Position numbers and translations under genes: made by a program
NCBI GenBank assembly: GCA_963629575.1
Contig: CAVGIM010000003.1
Location: 27,013-91,012 of the forward strand
Source of the DNA: Hallerella sp963629575
Lineage (GTDB): Bacteria > Fibrobacterota > Fibrobacteria > Fibrobacterales > Fibrobacteraceae
Direction: 5' to 3'
Length of the DNA stretch: 64,000 bases
Notes under the pieces: model-generated
Seen by the model: the letters and a program-made list of their open reading frames with translations, nothing else
What the model was told of the DNA's origin: nothing
Databases searched by the model: none
Shown here: in pieces, positions 55,252 to 63,817 of the stretch
How the letters are laid out: every line of letters begins with the position of its first letter
How positions within the stretch are numbered: the first letter of the stretch is position 1

Positions 55252-55443
55252 CTAGTTCTTGTCCGGGTCTTTTTTCTGGGATTCGCCGATCTTGTCGCTT
55301 GGCTGTTCGTCGCTGTTCGCTTTGCGGAATTCCCTGAGCGCCTTGCCGATAGACGCGCCCAGGTCCGGAATGCGGCGTGCGCCGAAGAGGAGAAGTACCA
55401 GGAAAATGAGCAGAAGAAGTTCGGAAAGACCGATGTTTCCCAT
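55252..55443 (-). CDS. tatA: Sec-independent translocase protein TatA
   Basis: The 63-residue protein starts GNIGLSELLLLIFLVLLLFG, then ARRIPDLGASIGKALREFRK, the short membrane helix, the hinge and the FGxxRxPxL-like amphipathic helix of TatA, with a polar acidic tail. GAGGTCT precedes the ATG. TatA oligomerises to form the transport path at TatC. It lies 7 bases after the rnd stop. Confidence 0.95.
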   Translation of the reverse strand: MGNIGLSELLLLIFLVLLLFGARRIPDLGASIGKALREFRKANSDEQPSDKIGESQKKDPDKN

Positions 55444-55450
55444 AGAGACC

Positions 55451-56584
55451 TCAGCGGGTTAGTTTTTTATGCAAAATATCGTTCCATACGGTGCGTTGCC
55501 ATTTTAGGAGATGGGCTGCGTCGTAGCGATCTTCCCAGGTTTCTCCGATCGGAGTCGCAAGGGCTATCAGCTGGGCGCGGTTGGCGAGCATCGCTTCGTC
55601 GAAGTGGAGTTCCGCTGCGCGCTCGTTTCTCCATTCCTTGAGGGAATCGATCAGTTCGCCGCTTGGACTGACAAGCGGCGGGTGTCCACGGTGGCTGACC
55701 TCGGGCCATTCGTTTTCGGGAACCTGCATCGCGTTCCGAATCGTTTCGAAAAAGCTGACCTTGCGTTCTCCGACAAAGTTTCGCGGAAGCCTGGGTAGAA
55801 AGTCTTCGCGAAGATTCGGGAAAGAATACGAGGCGGAACGGACAATCGCAAGCATCAGCTCGTTCCCGAATACCTTGTAGGGAGGCCTGTCCAGTTTCTC
55901 CGCTTCGTGTTCGCGCCATGTCCATACGGCTTTCAGGATGTTGAGCGATTTGGGAGGCAGTCGAAAGGAGCCCGCGATTCGCCAACGTTCGGGATCTTCG
56001 GGTTTTTGCTGCCTGGCTTTTTCGATGAGATCTTCGCACGTTTCGATAAGCCAGCCGAATTTTCCCTGCGCCTGTAGCTGTTCGCCCAGGATTGCGCAAA
56101 GTTCGTGCAGAAAGAACGTATCGTGAATGGCGTATTCGCACATGTCGGTCGGGAGCGGACGTACGGTCCAGTCGGATTTCTGGTTGTCCTTGGGGAGCGT
56201 GACGCGAAAATACTTTTGAACCAGGCTGGCGTAGCCGAGTTCGCCTTCTCCCAGGAACTTTGCCGCAAGCATCGTGTCGAAAACGTGCCTTGGCGAAAAC
56301 CGGAAACGGTGCCACAGCATCCGCAGATCGTAATCGGCGCCGTGCAGGATGATGTTGTTCATTGCGCGGGTACTGAAAATGGGACGGATGTCGAAAGGCG
56401 CAAGAGGATCGACGATATAATGGTGTTCACCGATGGTAATCTGGACAAGGCAGAGCCTGACCGAGTAATGATACATGGAGTCCGCTTCCGTATCGACCGC
56501 GGCGATTTCATAGCGGGAGAGGTCCTCGACAAGGCTTTCGAGGGATTCCTGGTCGGCTACGAGAATGTAGGGATCGTTTACCAT
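55451..56584 (-). CDS. rnd: Ribonuclease D
   Basis: A 377-residue 3'-5' exoribonuclease of the DEDD type: AVDTEADSMYHY (D, E), IILHGADYDLRML (D), and the ExoIII motif with MCEYAIHDTFFLHEL (the Y/D pair). An HRDC-like domain follows (about 205-285) and a second helical domain reaches to the end. RNase D trims tRNA precursors. The start is the ATG at 56584; a TTG 9 bases upstream is another option. A TAAATT box 7 nt ahead argues for a leaderless transcript in addition to readthrough from the peptidase gene. Confidence 0.93.
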   Translation of the reverse strand: MVNDPYILVADQESLESLVEDLSRYEIAAVDTEADSMYHYSVRLCLVQITIGEHHYIVDPLAPFDIRPIFSTRAMNNIILHGADYDLRMLWHRFRFSPRHVFDTMLAAKFLGEGELGYASLVQKYFRVTLPKDNQKSDWTVRPLPTDMCEYAIHDTFFLHELCAILGEQLQAQGKFGWLIETCEDLIEKARQQKPEDPERWRIAGSFRLPPKSLNILKAVWTWREHEAEKLDRPPYKVFGNELMLAIVRSASYSFPNLREDFLPRLPRNFVGERKVSFFETIRNAMQVPENEWPEVSHRGHPPLVSPSGELIDSLKEWRNERAAELHFDEAMLANRAQLIALATPIGETWEDRYDAAHLLKWQRTVWNDILHKKLTR

Positions 56585-56591
56585 CGTTTTC

Positions 56592-56597
56592 AATTTA
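56592..56597 (-). promoter_or_regulatory. Putative rnd -10 box (TAAATT)
   Basis: TAAATT ends 7 nt before the ATG at 56584. It overlaps the 18-base gap after the upstream M23 gene, so rnd can also be read from that gene's transcript. Confidence 0.35.
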
Positions 56598-56602
56598 AAA
56601 AC

Positions 56603-58453
56603 TTATTGGGGATTGCTTGTCGATGGAACGGGAATTTCAAATGCTTTTCGGTTGCCCGCCTCGTCCTGGATGGAGAGGAAAAAGCTCTCGCCGGGACTTG
56701 GCAGGTCGCTTAGAACGAGGACAATCTCGTGCGGTTCGGAGTCGTATTCGGCGTAGATAAAGGGCTTTTCCCTTGAAAAGGCCTTGATGGCGTTGCCGTT
56801 TGCGATTCCCGATTCTCTTTCGATGAGCGGAATGCGGATGACTGTCTGCTCGGTTCCGGCGACAAAAGCCTTGTCCATGCGGATTTCGCCTACTTCCGGT
56901 GCCGTCGTGTCCGCGATAAATCCGACGTCGCGAAGCTCGTTTGCGCTTGTGGAACGTACGAGATTCCTTTTTCGCTGCTTGCCGAAAATGAACCAGCGTC
57001 GGCTCGTTTCGCCCAGATAGTAAAGCGGTTTCTCGGCGATGTTTCCGTAAAACGAGACTTGCCACGAACCGCGGAAGTGAAGCCCCTTGGGGTGAAATTC
57101 AAAGGCGGGAACGCTGTCGCTTTCGAGCCTTCGCACGGCAAGAACCTGTGTCCACGGGACAGGCGCAAGTCCGGTGATCTTTTCGGAGACGGGGAAAAAG
57201 CGCCTGTCGAGTTCCCACGAAAGGTTCTGGATTCCTTTCGGAACTTTCTTGACGGCAATCGTGTCGAGGCGTCCATCCCTTTCGACCAGGACCGTTTCCG
57301 TCTTCGGGTGTCTTTCGAGAATTTCTCCGAGCGTTACGGGGCGAGCGGGAAACTCTTCGCAAAGGTTCCAGTGCCTTTTCCCCTTTTCTAGAAGCCGAAA
57401 GCCTGCCTGTTTTGTTTCGGACGCGCAGAGGTCCAGTCCGAGCCATGTTCGGCTCAGGAACGAAAAAAGTTCGGGGCGCTGGAACTTGCCTTGCATCGCG
57501 GGCTTTGTTCCGTCGCATTTTTCCTTGAACGCGAAGGTTCTCGTGGAAATCCTTCCGACCATGTCTTCCGTTTCAAGCGTAAGCGTGTCGTCCGGGGAGC
57601 GGAAAAATTCCCCTGGAAGGTAGTGCCAGTCGCCCGCGGTGTCCGCTTCTTCTGCCCAGAGAAGCTCTTTGCGGATTTGGATCATGTTCGCAAGCGAAAG
57701 CGTGTCCTTGGTGATTTCGTCGATGATCTTGTCCTTTTTTCTGAGCGTGACTCGGCGGACGGACATCGGGTTTTCGAGAGGATACCGGCTGTAGTCGGCA
57801 ATCTTGAAAACGAACCGAATCGGATTCTCGAAATCGTCGATGTCGGGAATTTCGATGCATCCCGCCTTGAGATCCTCCTCTCCGGAAAGGGCGACCGATT
57901 CTTTCTGGAATACCGCAGCCCCGAGAACGAGCGGATCCAGGGTGTCCTGGCAAAGCGTTCCGTTTCGGCAGGGATTGATGATTTTGTCGCCTAGGCGAAT
58001 TTCCAGATGCAGGTGCGGGTTTCCGATGCCGGAGCTTCCCGTAAACGAGATAGTGTCACCCTGTCGGAAACCGGGAATGTCCGGGTTTGCGATGGAAACG
58101 TCGTTCTTTCCGGTCTTGACCTGGGTGTCGCGCACGAGCGAATCGAGAGCTCTCGAAAATCCGCTCTGGTGGGCAAAGACCCATGTCTTGCCGCTTTTTC
58201 CCTGGAAATAGACGACCTTGCCATATCCGTAGGGGGATAGTCGCACTTGGGAAATTTTTCCGTCTTCGGGGGCGATAACCGGAAATCCTTCCCGCATGTC
58301 GGTCGAGTAGTCGATTCCCGCATGGTAGCGCGTTCCTCGATTCTCGCCGAACGAGGATGTCAGGAAACCGGGCTTCCCGAACGGAACATAGAGCGCGTTT
58401 TCGGCGAGAAGAGCGGTCGAAAGGGCGAGCACCCAGAAGGCAAGGCGTTTCAC
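56603..58453 (-). CDS. M23-family peptidase-domain secreted protein
   Basis: The 616-residue protein has a signal peptide (1-17, LSTALLAEN) followed immediately by a LytM/M23 peptidase domain (about 25-200): GTRYHAGIDYS (zinc His and Asp), VFAHQSGFSRAL (third ligand side) and GIGNPHLHLEIR (HLH). All zinc ligands and the catalytic His are present, unlike in NlpD/EnvC. About 400 residues after it form beta-rich repeats (Ig-like) with a few conserved aromatic strands and no recognised family. It is a periplasmic peptidoglycan hydrolase or a regulator of division. It starts 9 bases after the CBM9-like gene. Confidence 0.87.
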   Translation of the reverse strand: MKRLAFWVLALSTALLAENALYVPFGKPGFLTSSFGENRGTRYHAGIDYSTDMREGFPVIAPEDGKISQVRLSPYGYGKVVYFQGKSGKTWVFAHQSGFSRALDSLVRDTQVKTGKNDVSIANPDIPGFRQGDTISFTGSSGIGNPHLHLEIRLGDKIINPCRNGTLCQDTLDPLVLGAAVFQKESVALSGEEDLKAGCIEIPDIDDFENPIRFVFKIADYSRYPLENPMSVRRVTLRKKDKIIDEITKDTLSLANMIQIRKELLWAEEADTAGDWHYLPGEFFRSPDDTLTLETEDMVGRISTRTFAFKEKCDGTKPAMQGKFQRPELFSFLSRTWLGLDLCASETKQAGFRLLEKGKRHWNLCEEFPARPVTLGEILERHPKTETVLVERDGRLDTIAVKKVPKGIQNLSWELDRRFFPVSEKITGLAPVPWTQVLAVRRLESDSVPAFEFHPKGLHFRGSWQVSFYGNIAEKPLYYLGETSRRWFIFGKQRKRNLVRSTSANELRDVGFIADTTAPEVGEIRMDKAFVAGTEQTVIRIPLIERESGIANGNAIKAFSREKPFIYAEYDSEPHEIVLVLSDLPSPGESFFLSIQDEAGNRKAFEIPVPSTSNPQ

Positions 58454-58462
58454 GGGAAGATC

Positions 58463-59014
58463 CTACAGCAGCCTGCGGAAGAATCTCGGCTGGTGAAAGT
58501 CGGGCTTTTCGGTAACGACAGGGAAGCGGATCAGGTAATGCGGATGGCTCGAACGGTCTCCGCACTTGTAGATGTTTCCGAGAATCTCCTGTCCGGCAAG
58601 CTTTTGCGCGCCGAGAAGAAATGCCGGGATGGAAACCTTGATTTCCCACGAGACGCTTTTCCCGTCGCGGACCGGCGCTTGGACCGTGCGCAAGATCCGG
58701 GCGTATTGCGTTTTCAGAAATTCCCGTCGGTGGGACCTGTCCCTGCCGCGGGCCGCGTAGCAGAATCCCTTGCTCGTAAACTCGAAATTGATGTATTCGG
58801 TCTCGGAATCGAGCGCCTTGACAAACAGCTCGACGCAGCTGTCTTCCCAGGCGTTTGCCCCGTCCCTGTCGATACTTGCCGCAAAACATTCCTCCGGTTC
58901 CGTGACCTGGAATCGGACATGCAGAAAATGATGGTCCTTTTGGAGATGGAAGATGACGGAAGGAAGCCCGCATTCGTCTTCGTCTGTCCAAAGGCGGTTC
59001 GGAATAAGTCTCAT
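58463..59014 (-). CDS. CBM9-like carbohydrate-binding family protein
   Basis: The 183-residue protein resembles the small CBM9-like beta-sandwich family: FHLQKDHHFLHVRFQVTEPE, NAWEDSCVELFVKALDS, EYINFEFTSKGFCYAARG and GNIYKCGDRSSHPHYLIRF. There is no signal peptide. Such proteins are common next to surface or polysaccharide genes but have no assigned reaction. It is divergent from tolQ, with 72 bases between starts, and is the first gene of the minus-strand run. A TAGATT box 7 nt ahead of its ATG suggests a leaderless transcript. Confidence 0.8.
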   Translation of the reverse strand: MRLIPNRLWTDEDECGLPSVIFHLQKDHHFLHVRFQVTEPEECFAASIDRDGANAWEDSCVELFVKALDSETEYINFEFTSKGFCYAARGRDRSHRREFLKTQYARILRTVQAPVRDGKSVSWEIKVSIPAFLLGAQKLAGQEILGNIYKCGDRSSHPHYLIRFPVVTEKPDFHQPRFFRRLL

Positions 59015-59021
59015 ATTTCGA

Positions 59022-59027
59022 AATCTA
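59022..59027 (-). promoter_or_regulatory. Putative -10 box (TAGATT) of the CBM9-like gene
   Basis: TAGATT on the minus strand ends 7 nt before the ATG at 59014; no Shine-Dalgarno in between. Confidence 0.4.
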
Positions 59028-59054
59028 GCAACATTTTTGTCGATTTAAATTTTC

Positions 59055-59060
59055 TAGATT
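59055..59060 (+). promoter_or_regulatory. Putative tolQ operon -10 box (TAGATT)
   Basis: TAGATT lies 26 bases before the tolQ ATG, leaving a short leader with GGAGG. It is divergent to the CBM9 box about 30 bases away, so both start from one control region. Confidence 0.45.
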
Positions 59061-59086
59061 GTTTAGCGACTTTTTTTGGAGGCTCC

Positions 59087-59776
59087 ATGATCGATTTGCC
59101 CGTAGTCCAGATGCTTCGCGATTCCGATGTCGCGACGATGATCATTCTCGGCATTTTGGCGTTTATGTCGCTTTTTTGCTGGGGAATCATCCTTGTCAAG
59201 ATAGTCTTTTTCCGCAAGAACCAGCGGGCCAACGCTCTCTTTTTTCACAAGTTCGAAAAAATGGAACGCTTCGTGGACTTGAAGGAACTTTGCGATTCGA
59301 GCGGAGACAGCGCGCTCAAGAGCCTCACCGAGGAAGTCCTGATCGAAGCGTCCAAGTTCAGCAACTTCGTAAGCTACGATTCCATCCAGCATCGGGCATC
59401 CCTTTTGGAAGATACCATCCAGAGGTCTATCGAGGGAATCCGTCTGGGCGAAAACCGCCATGTGAACTTTTTGGGCATGTGCGCGAATCTTGCCCCGTTC
59501 TTTGGACTTCTCGGAACGGTCTGGGGAATCATGGTTGCCTTTTTCGAAATCGGAAAGCACGGTTCCGCGGACTTGACCGTTGTCGCTCCGGGTATCGCCA
59601 TGGCCCTGATCACGACGGTTGCCGGACTTCTGGTCGCGATTCCCGCATCGGCGGCCTACAACCTGTTTGTTTCCCGGACCGGTGAAAACGAAATCGCCTA
59701 CTACAACTTTGGAAGCCGGATGCTCAGCCTCTTCAAGCGCGGCGACCTGCTCGCCCTCGAAGAAGTGGCCGGATAG
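59087..59776 (+). CDS. tolQ: TolQ (ExbB/MotA-family proton channel)
   Basis: The 229-residue protein has three membrane helices: TMIILGILAFMSLFCWGIILV, then the pair MCANLAPFFGLLGTVWGIMVAFF and GIAMALITTVAGLLVAIPASA, which is the MotA/TolQ/ExbB core with the proton-path Thr. Helical cytoplasmic loops carry VLIEASKFSNF and HRASLLEDTIQRSIE. With TolR it couples proton flow to TolA and Pal for outer-membrane constriction in division. GGAGG lies 6 bases ahead of the ATG; a longer upstream frame is a shadow of the divergent genes. Confidence 0.95.
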   Translation: MIDLPVVQMLRDSDVATMIILGILAFMSLFCWGIILVKIVFFRKNQRANALFFHKFEKMERFVDLKELCDSSGDSALKSLTEEVLIEASKFSNFVSYDSIQHRASLLEDTIQRSIEGIRLGENRHVNFLGMCANLAPFFGLLGTVWGIMVAFFEIGKHGSADLTVVAPGIAMALITTVAGLLVAIPASAAYNLFVSRTGENEIAYYNFGSRMLSLFKRGDLLALEEVAG

Positions 59777-59784
59777 GAGGCTTC

Positions 59785-60186
59785 GTGAAGCGCAGTCGCA
59801 GCAGGACTATCAACCAGGAAATGAATCTTACGAACATGATTGATGTCGTGTTTTCGATTCTCATCGTGTTCATGATTTCCGCGCCTCTGATGAGCCAGGG
59901 CATCAAGGTGGAACTTCCGAAGGCCGAAGCGCCGACAATGGAACAGGAAAAGCTCCTGAAAGTCTCCATCAACAAGCAGAACGAAGTCTATATCGCGGAC
60001 ATGAAGGTGAACCCGAAGGACTTCGGAAACGTATTCAAGTCGCTGTGGGACGGAAACATGGCCGTGGTCATCAATGCGGACGAGTCGGTGGACTATGGCC
60101 GCGTCATGAAAGTCGTTTCGCTCGTGCAAAAGGCGGGCGTAACCAAGCTGGGATTCTTGACCCTCCCCGGAGACGACGACAAGTAG
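59785..60186 (+). CDS. tolR: TolR (ExbD-family)
   Basis: The 133-residue protein has one membrane helix (about 17-36) with the essential Asp in EMNLTNMIDVVFSILIVFM, followed by a periplasmic ExbD/TolR domain with LKVSINKQNEVYIADMKV. It starts at a GTG with GGAGG upstream, 8 bases after the tolQ stop. It should dimerise and lock the peptidoglycan-side of the Tol motor. Confidence 0.95.
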   Translation: MKRSRSRTINQEMNLTNMIDVVFSILIVFMISAPLMSQGIKVELPKAEAPTMEQEKLLKVSINKQNEVYIADMKVNPKDFGNVFKSLWDGNMAVVINADESVDYGRVMKVVSLVQKAGVTKLGFLTLPGDDDK

Positions 60187-60188
60187 GT

Positions 60189-60956
60189 ATGGCGAATCGG
60201 GAACAACAGGACCGGTCTCCGTTCTTTCGAAACGGCTGGGATGGCGCCTTCGTAAGGATTGTCGTCGTTTCGCTTGTTTTTCACGCGCTTCTTCTTTTGG
60301 GATTTATCGCCGCGAACTGCATTCGCATCGAACGCGAACCCGAGCCGGTAAAGGTCTTTGAACTGGTGCAGGTGTCGCAGACAAGGAAAGTCGCTCCCAG
60401 GCAGGCGCGAAAGCCCGTGCAGAAACCACCCGAGGAAAAGAAGGAACCGAAAAAGGAAGAGCCTAGACCTAAGCCGAAGCCCGAGGTGAAAAAGGAAATG
60501 CCGCCCGAGCCGAAGCTCGCAAAGGAAGAAAAGCCCGCACCGGAACAATCGCCCGTTCCCGAAGAGGTTTCCGAAGAGCCTGCAGAAGAATCCATGGACC
60601 TTCCCGACGACATGGACCTTCCGGAAGGCATTGCCGAGGAGTCGGGTTTGAATCCCGTGGGCTACGTGGATATGGATCCGCTGATGCAGGTCTATCTCGA
60701 ACGTCTAAAGCAAATCATCATGCAGAATTTCAACCCGCCGTCCGGTCTGCATGTCGCCAAATCGACGAAAACCTCGGTGCAGTTTACGGTGGATAGGTTC
60801 GGAAGCATCACGGACATTTCGCTCAAGCGTTCGTCGGGAAACAAGACATGGGATCATCTTTCGATGCGGGCTATCCGAATATCCAAGTTGCCGGAACTTC
60901 CGTCGAATTATCGCGCCCCGGCACTTTCGCTCAATTTTAACTTTACGCCGAATTAG
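60189..60956 (+). CDS. tolA: TolA/TonB-like protein
   Basis: A 255-residue protein with a membrane helix (about 22-43, VRIVVVSLVFHALLLLGF), a Pro/Lys/Glu-rich spacer (60-135) with many PKPKPEVKKE-type units, and a C-terminal TonB/TolA fold (about 165-255) with LERLKQIIMQNFNPPSG and SVQFTVDRFGSITDISLKRS. Position between tolR and tolB gives the function: energy transmission from TolQR to TolB-Pal. The spacer is shorter than in E. coli TolA, closer to TonB. The ATG overlaps nothing and begins 2 bases after the tolR stop. Confidence 0.92.
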   Translation: MANREQQDRSPFFRNGWDGAFVRIVVVSLVFHALLLLGFIAANCIRIEREPEPVKVFELVQVSQTRKVAPRQARKPVQKPPEEKKEPKKEEPRPKPKPEVKKEMPPEPKLAKEEKPAPEQSPVPEEVSEEPAEESMDLPDDMDLPEGIAEESGLNPVGYVDMDPLMQVYLERLKQIIMQNFNPPSGLHVAKSTKTSVQFTVDRFGSITDISLKRSSGNKTWDHLSMRAIRISKLPELPSNYRAPALSLNFNFTPN

Positions 60957-60992
60957 AGGTTTGCCTTGGTATCGAAACTTTGTATTATTGCT

Positions 60993-62291
60993 ATGATGAG
61001 ACTTCGCTTGTTTGGCATAATCCTGTTTGCTGCCTTTTCCGGTGCCTTTGCCGTCATCGATACGATTTCGGTCGATGTGGGAATTTCTGTCGAAAACACG
61101 ATGCCGATAGGACTTGTCCCCTTTGAACAGACAGAAAAGTTCGAAGCGCTCTCGGCGAGACCCGAGGAAGTCATCAAGCGGGATTTCGAACTTTCCGGTC
61201 GCTTTTCCGTGGTGGAAAGCCCCAAGTTCAAGATGGTGACCTTTGTCCGGGCGGGGGCGAAGTTTTACGTGACGGGAAAGCTCGAAGACGTGCCCGGTCC
61301 GAACGTGAAGCTTTCGTGCTTTCTCTATGCGACGCAGACAAAGGATCTTCTTCTCGGGGAATCCTACACCGTGCTGCAGAAAGACCTTCGGAGGGCATTG
61401 CACGATTTTGTCGATAAGGTCGTGAAGCAGCTCTGGGGGGAATACGGAGTCGCTTCGACGCAGATAGCCTGGGTGTCGAAAATCGACGGAAAGAAGCAGA
61501 TAGTCGTTGCGGATTACGACGGCTATAACCGGCGCCAGCTGACGCATGACACGACAATCAATACGATGCCCGCATGGACAAAGGACAACGGGGCGATTGT
61601 CTATGTGAGTTTCCGAAACGGCAAGGCGCAACTTTTCGAAAGGGAACTGTATTCCAGTCGGGAACGCAGGCTCTTTCCGGACAAGTCCCAGACCTTTAGC
61701 CCGGCGGTAAATCCGAAAACGGGAGAACTTCTCTTCGCATCGATTCACGGGAACAGGACAACGCTTTATCTTGGCGACCCGAAAACGGGCGAAAGCCGGA
61801 AGCTCCTGTTTGGGCGCGCGTCCCAGGTCAGTCCGTCATGGAGTCCGTTCGGATCGGAAATCCTCTATACGAGCGATCGGGGCGGTCAGCCGCAGATCTA
61901 CGTGATGGGAAAGGATGCAAGCGATGTCCGGCGCGTCACCTTCATGGGAAATTACAACGAACGCGCTTCGTGGTCCCCGACGGGAGACCGTATTGTCTAT
62001 ACGTCCATGGATAACGGCAAGATGAATATCTACACCTGTGCGATCGACGGATCGGACATTGTGCAATTGACAAGCAATGCGGGGAACAACGAGCACCCGA
62101 CATGGTCTCCGGATGGAATGCTCATCGCCTTTTCGAGCGACCGCTCCGGCTCTCACCAGATTTACATGATGCGAAAAGACGGTTCCGGCGTTGCGCGCAT
62201 TACGAACAGCGGGGACAATACGTCTCCCACGTGGTCCTGGTATTCTCCGGAACGACAAAAGAACAATTCTCAACAAATGCAAGGATGGTAA
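60993..62291 (+). CDS. tolB: TolB beta-propeller protein
   Basis: The product (432 residues from 60993) has a signal peptide (MRLRLFGIILFAAFSGAFA), the N-terminal TolB domain (about 30-150) with GLVPFEQTEKFEALSA and DLRRALHDFVDKVVKQL, and a six-blade propeller with repeated xxSPAWSPDG-type blades (SPSWSPFGSEILYTSDRGG, HPTWSPDGMLIAFSSDRSG). It binds Pal in the periplasm. A TTG at 60966 with AGAGGT upstream is another possible start and would lengthen the n-region; I favour the ATG because the signal peptide then has a normal length. Confidence 0.93.
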   Translation: MMRLRLFGIILFAAFSGAFAVIDTISVDVGISVENTMPIGLVPFEQTEKFEALSARPEEVIKRDFELSGRFSVVESPKFKMVTFVRAGAKFYVTGKLEDVPGPNVKLSCFLYATQTKDLLLGESYTVLQKDLRRALHDFVDKVVKQLWGEYGVASTQIAWVSKIDGKKQIVVADYDGYNRRQLTHDTTINTMPAWTKDNGAIVYVSFRNGKAQLFERELYSSRERRLFPDKSQTFSPAVNPKTGELLFASIHGNRTTLYLGDPKTGESRKLLFGRASQVSPSWSPFGSEILYTSDRGGQPQIYVMGKDASDVRRVTFMGNYNERASWSPTGDRIVYTSMDNGKMNIYTCAIDGSDIVQLTSNAGNNEHPTWSPDGMLIAFSSDRSGSHQIYMMRKDGSGVARITNSGDNTSPTWSWYSPERQKNNSQQMQGW

Positions 62292-62293
62292 CC

Positions 62294-62881
62294 ATGAAAA
62301 AGCTCCTCTTGATTTCCCTCGCTTCTTTCGCGGCCTTCTCGATGGTCGCCTGTTCAAAGAAGAAACCGCCGGTTAATCCGGTCGTCAAGGAAGAACCGAC
62401 GGCGGTGCAGCCCGCACAGGATTCCGCGGAACTCGCCAAGGCGAAAGCGGATTCGATCGAACGCGCCCGTCTGGAATCGGAACGCCTCGAAGCGGAGCGC
62501 CTGGAAGCGGAACGCGCCCGTGTCGAAAAGTTGATAAACCAGCTGATGTCCGACGATGTGTATTTCGATTTCGACAGATCCGAATTGACCGAAAAGGCCA
62601 AGGAAATCCTTACGCAAGTCGGCGACATTCTTCTCAAGGAACCGCGTTTCGTCATCGTCGTCGAAGGTCATACGGATGCGCGCGGTACCGAGGATTACAA
62701 CATGACGCTCGGAAGCAAGCGCGCGATGAAGGTGAAGGAATTCCTTTCTGCCTATGGTGTCGGTGGAGACCGCATGGAAACGGTCAGCTTTGGCAAGGAA
62801 AAGCCCAAGGTCGCCGGAGAATCGGAAGAAGCCTATGCGCAGAACCGTCGGGCCAATTTCAAGGTCAATATCAGAAAGTAA
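62294..62881 (+). CDS. pal: Peptidoglycan-associated lipoprotein Pal
   Basis: The 195-residue lipoprotein has a lipobox ending VAC at Cys20, a charged alpha-helical spacer (about 50-85, ESERLEAERLEAERARVEKL) longer than usual, and the OmpA-like domain with VYFDFDRSELTEKAKEIL, VIVVEGHTDARGTEDYN and RRANFKVNIRK, the meso-Dap-binding Asp and Arg in place. It anchors the outer membrane to peptidoglycan and binds TolB. AGGATGG is ahead of the ATG, 2 bases after tolB. Confidence 0.95.
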   Translation: MKKLLLISLASFAAFSMVACSKKKPPVNPVVKEEPTAVQPAQDSAELAKAKADSIERARLESERLEAERLEAERARVEKLINQLMSDDVYFDFDRSELTEKAKEILTQVGDILLKEPRFVIVVEGHTDARGTEDYNMTLGSKRAMKVKEFLSAYGVGGDRMETVSFGKEKPKVAGESEEAYAQNRRANFKVNIRK

Positions 62882-62927
62882 GGCAAAAAGGATCGAAATT
62901 CTTTCGGTCCGAATGGAAAGGGTCTCT

Positions 62928-63812
62928 ATGAAACGACTTGTTTTTGGAATGTTTTTCCTTGCGTTTACGCTTACGTCCTGTTCTAGCATCACCGTTCTCC
63001 GCACCAAGGAAATGAAAGCGGTCGGCGACGATGTCAAGGGCGATGTCAAGAAGGAAATGGTTGCCTCTGCGGAAGCGTATCGTAAAAAGATGGATTCCTT
63101 GACGCAAATCGTCGATTCCCTCGGGCTTGTTCAAAAGCGGATGAAAGTGGAGCTTGCGATGCTTTCCTCGAAGGTTGCGGACATGGGAGACCGTGCCGAC
63201 AGTCATCACGAAGAGTTGCTCTACAGGCTCGATCTCCTGCTCGGAAAGTCCGACAAGATCCTTTCGAAAAAGGTTGTGGTGAATGGTCAGGCTGTCGAGG
63301 TTCCTGCCGACAGCGCGACGATTTCCGCGGAAAAGTTGCAGGTGCTGGATTCCCTGTTCAACACGGCCCGTGCGGACTATCACCGCGGAGATATCAAGCT
63401 CGCCTATTCGGAATTCAAGCAAATCTACGAAGAGACCAAGACGGGGACAATCGCAAGCGATGCGCTCTACTGGATGGGCGTGTGCCTTGCGGACGCGAAC
63501 CAGCCGGACAAGGCGAAAGTCGTGTTTGGACGTGTCGCGAAGCAGTTCCCGGATGCGCCCAAGACGTGTGCGTCTCTTTTCAAGCTTTCCGGTCTTGCCG
63601 CGACAGAGGGCGATGTTCCGCTCCAGAAACAGTATCTGCAAAAAATCCTGGGGACGAAAGGTTGCTCGGATTCCAACGAATTCTTGCAGGCGGCGGAAAT
63701 CCTGGAACGAGTCTTGAACGGGGAAACGGTCGTGCCTCCGCACCCGGTTGGAACTCCCGACTCTTCGACGTCCGGAGCGCCCAAGGCCCCGTCGGATTCT
63801 CTGGGAACGTAG
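62928..63812 (+). CDS. cpoB: CpoB/YbgF-like lipoprotein, Tol-Pal operon end
   Basis: The 294-residue product has a lipobox (TLTSC, Cys18), a coiled-coil region (about 30-95) with QKRMKVELAMLSSKVADM, and a C-terminal TPR domain with FNTARADYHRGDIKLAYSEF and ALYWMGVCLADANQPDKAK, as in YbgF/CpoB. In E. coli CpoB coordinates peptidoglycan synthesis with constriction; here it is a lipoprotein rather than a soluble periplasmic protein. It follows pal by 46 bases. The C-terminal Pro/Ser-rich tail is not in the family. Confidence 0.88.
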   Translation: MKRLVFGMFFLAFTLTSCSSITVLRTKEMKAVGDDVKGDVKKEMVASAEAYRKKMDSLTQIVDSLGLVQKRMKVELAMLSSKVADMGDRADSHHEELLYRLDLLLGKSDKILSKKVVVNGQAVEVPADSATISAEKLQVLDSLFNTARADYHRGDIKLAYSEFKQIYEETKTGTIASDALYWMGVCLADANQPDKAKVVFGRVAKQFPDAPKTCASLFKLSGLAATEGDVPLQKQYLQKILGTKGCSDSNEFLQAAEILERVLNGETVVPPHPVGTPDSSTSGAPKAPSDSLGT

Positions 63813-63817
63813 AGGGG

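Noticed and set aside
58247..59086. Long plus-strand frame leading into tolQ
   Set aside because: It lies opposite the CBM9-like and M23 genes, and TolQ starts at 59087 with GGAGG.
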